A stretch of 64,000 bases of DNA, from positions 1,550,001 through 1,614,000 of the forward strand of contig NZ_CP049143.1 in the NCBI RefSeq assembly GCF_011044495.1. The letters run 5' to 3'. The notes beneath the pieces were generated by a model. That model searched no databases. It worked only from the letters and a program-made list of their open reading frames with translations, and was not told the DNA's origin. A program made the translations under genes and the position numbers. This document shows, piece after piece, positions 63,343 through 64,000 of the stretch. Position 1 is the stretch's first letter, and every line of letters begins with the position of its first letter. The DNA comes from Roseimicrobium sp. ORNL1 (GTDB lineage: Bacteria; Verrucomicrobiota; Verrucomicrobiia; Verrucomicrobiales; Verrucomicrobiaceae).

Positions 63343-63495
63343 GTCGCATGGTGGGCATCGCGAGATGGGTCGTCATGGCAGGAATGGGATGCCGGGTGTC
63401 TGGACGCGCTGCACTTGGTTTGGACCACGGAATGTCACAATCGAGGTGGCATTCACATGCACCCTGTACAGCCCTGTAGTTTCAGGCTCACATCC

Positions 63496-64000
63496 ATGAA
63501 AATCGACCGTGCCAGTATTCTGAAAAACATCATCCACCCCGCCATGGCTCTCGGCCTGACCATGAGCGCTTTCGCTGGAGGTAATGGACCCGTCATCACG
63601 ACCGGTCCCATCGAACGCTCTCCAGATATCAAACTCCTCCCGAGGCCTGACCTGGTGCCCCTGGGTTTCACCTCCACCCGCAAGGAGCAGTATGACACCC
63701 AGTGGCACCGCGCCTATTCCGCGACGGTGACTGTGGCGAACTTTGGCACGGCGAAGTCAGAGCACTTCGCCTGCATCTTCGGCTTCAAGGTGCTCGCGAC
63801 CAATGACCCTGTGAAGTATCCAGTCGGCTCCAAGGGGCTCTGCGGATTTGTCACCTTCACCGAGGGACTCGACGTCACGGAGATAAGAGATGAAAGCTCC
63901 ACCGTCTCCTTCAGCATTCCCAAGAGTGTCTCGAAGATTGAGATCTACCTGCTTGTGGACCGCTACCTGTGGGGCACTGACGACGACTGGGAAAATGACA
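63496..64000 (+). CDS. Secreted CARDB-like protein, tandem copy 2, partial
   Basis: The first 168 residues are in the window and the gene continues beyond it. The signal peptide (MALGLTMSAFAGG) and RPDLVPLGFTS, SATVTVANFGTA and VDRYLWGTDDDWEND parallel the preceding gene. Its own terminator-separated leader shares a conserved CTGTAGTTTCAGGC segment with copy 1. The C-terminus is not visible. Confidence 0.7.
   Translation, partial: MKIDRASILKNIIHPAMALGLTMSAFAGGNGPVITTGPIERSPDIKLLPRPDLVPLGFTSTRKEQYDTQWHRAYSATVTVANFGTAKSEHFACIFGFKVLATNDPVKYPVGSKGLCGFVTFTEGLDVTEIRDESSTVSFSIPKSVSKIEIYLLVDRYLWGTDDDWEND

Overview
The window looks like chromosomal DNA from a verrucomicrobial bacterium (PVC superphylum), probably a free-living heterotroph. 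The evidence is the mix of a cytochrome-type DUF1549/DUF1553 protein paired with a Tat-exported DUF1501 protein, cysteine-type sulfatases, Gfo/Idh/MocA and SGNH proteins, a large Ser/Thr kinase with WD40 and RCC1 repeats, and many small secreted or lipoprotein genes of unknown function. Most genes look GC-rich. A few small 'hypothetical' genes (27293-28042, 31517-32053, 55110-55763 and especially 57573-58274) are visibly more AT-rich. I see no rRNA, tRNA or CRISPR array.

Layout. 98-8237: a DUF4034-like membrane protein, a ThiF/MoeB-rhodanese fusion, three small exported proteins, a 603-residue protein with a cryptic kinase-like core, and a DUF1772 membrane protein. 8685-10796: an SGNH hydrolase and a lipoprotein. 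11006-17352: a complete seven-gene Nit1C-type cluster (order nitB-C-D-G-H-E-F), the family of clusters linked to cyanide assimilation. A LacI regulator faces it at its 3' end. 18630-19162: a ParD/RelE-like toxin-antitoxin pair. 19677-24453: a cytochrome c-sugar dehydrogenase fusion and two overlapping sulfatase genes. 24554-26506: a DUF5329 protein, a cyclic-nucleotide-binding protein and a second cryptic kinase-like protein. 26661-31271: small secreted proteins, DUF971 and a four-PAS AraC regulator. 32268-35035: the housekeeping block purH-pdxJ-acpS. 35127-40124: the Ser/Thr kinase and MgtE. 40363-45581: a peroxiredoxin, DUF1501 and DUF1549/DUF1553 on the minus strand. 45913-49279: an L,D-transpeptidase, a CPXCG zinc-ribbon protein, an AraC regulator and ChrA. 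49385-53349: secreted and lipoprotein genes, an HD hydrolase with an intact-ended IS427-group element inserted just before its start, and a NagB-like protein. 53550-64000: a PIG-L deacetylase, a Gfo/Idh oxidoreductase, an AT-rich island, an acetylxylan-esterase-like hydrolase, a secreted glutamate-racemase homologue and two tandem CARDB-like secreted proteins.

How the genes work together. The clearest multigene system is Nit1C. Sulfatases, esterase, SGNH hydrolase, PIG-L deacetylase, NagB-like protein, sugar dehydrogenase and DUF1501/DUF1549 proteins point to use of decorated polysaccharides. Interspersed long inverted repeats of at least five sequence types sit in gaps between genes, often between convergent genes. 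A compact hairpin at 45755-45834 reads on the minus strand like a free-standing small RNA with its own terminator. The most open questions are the two cryptic kinase-like proteins, the exported racemase and that small RNA candidate.
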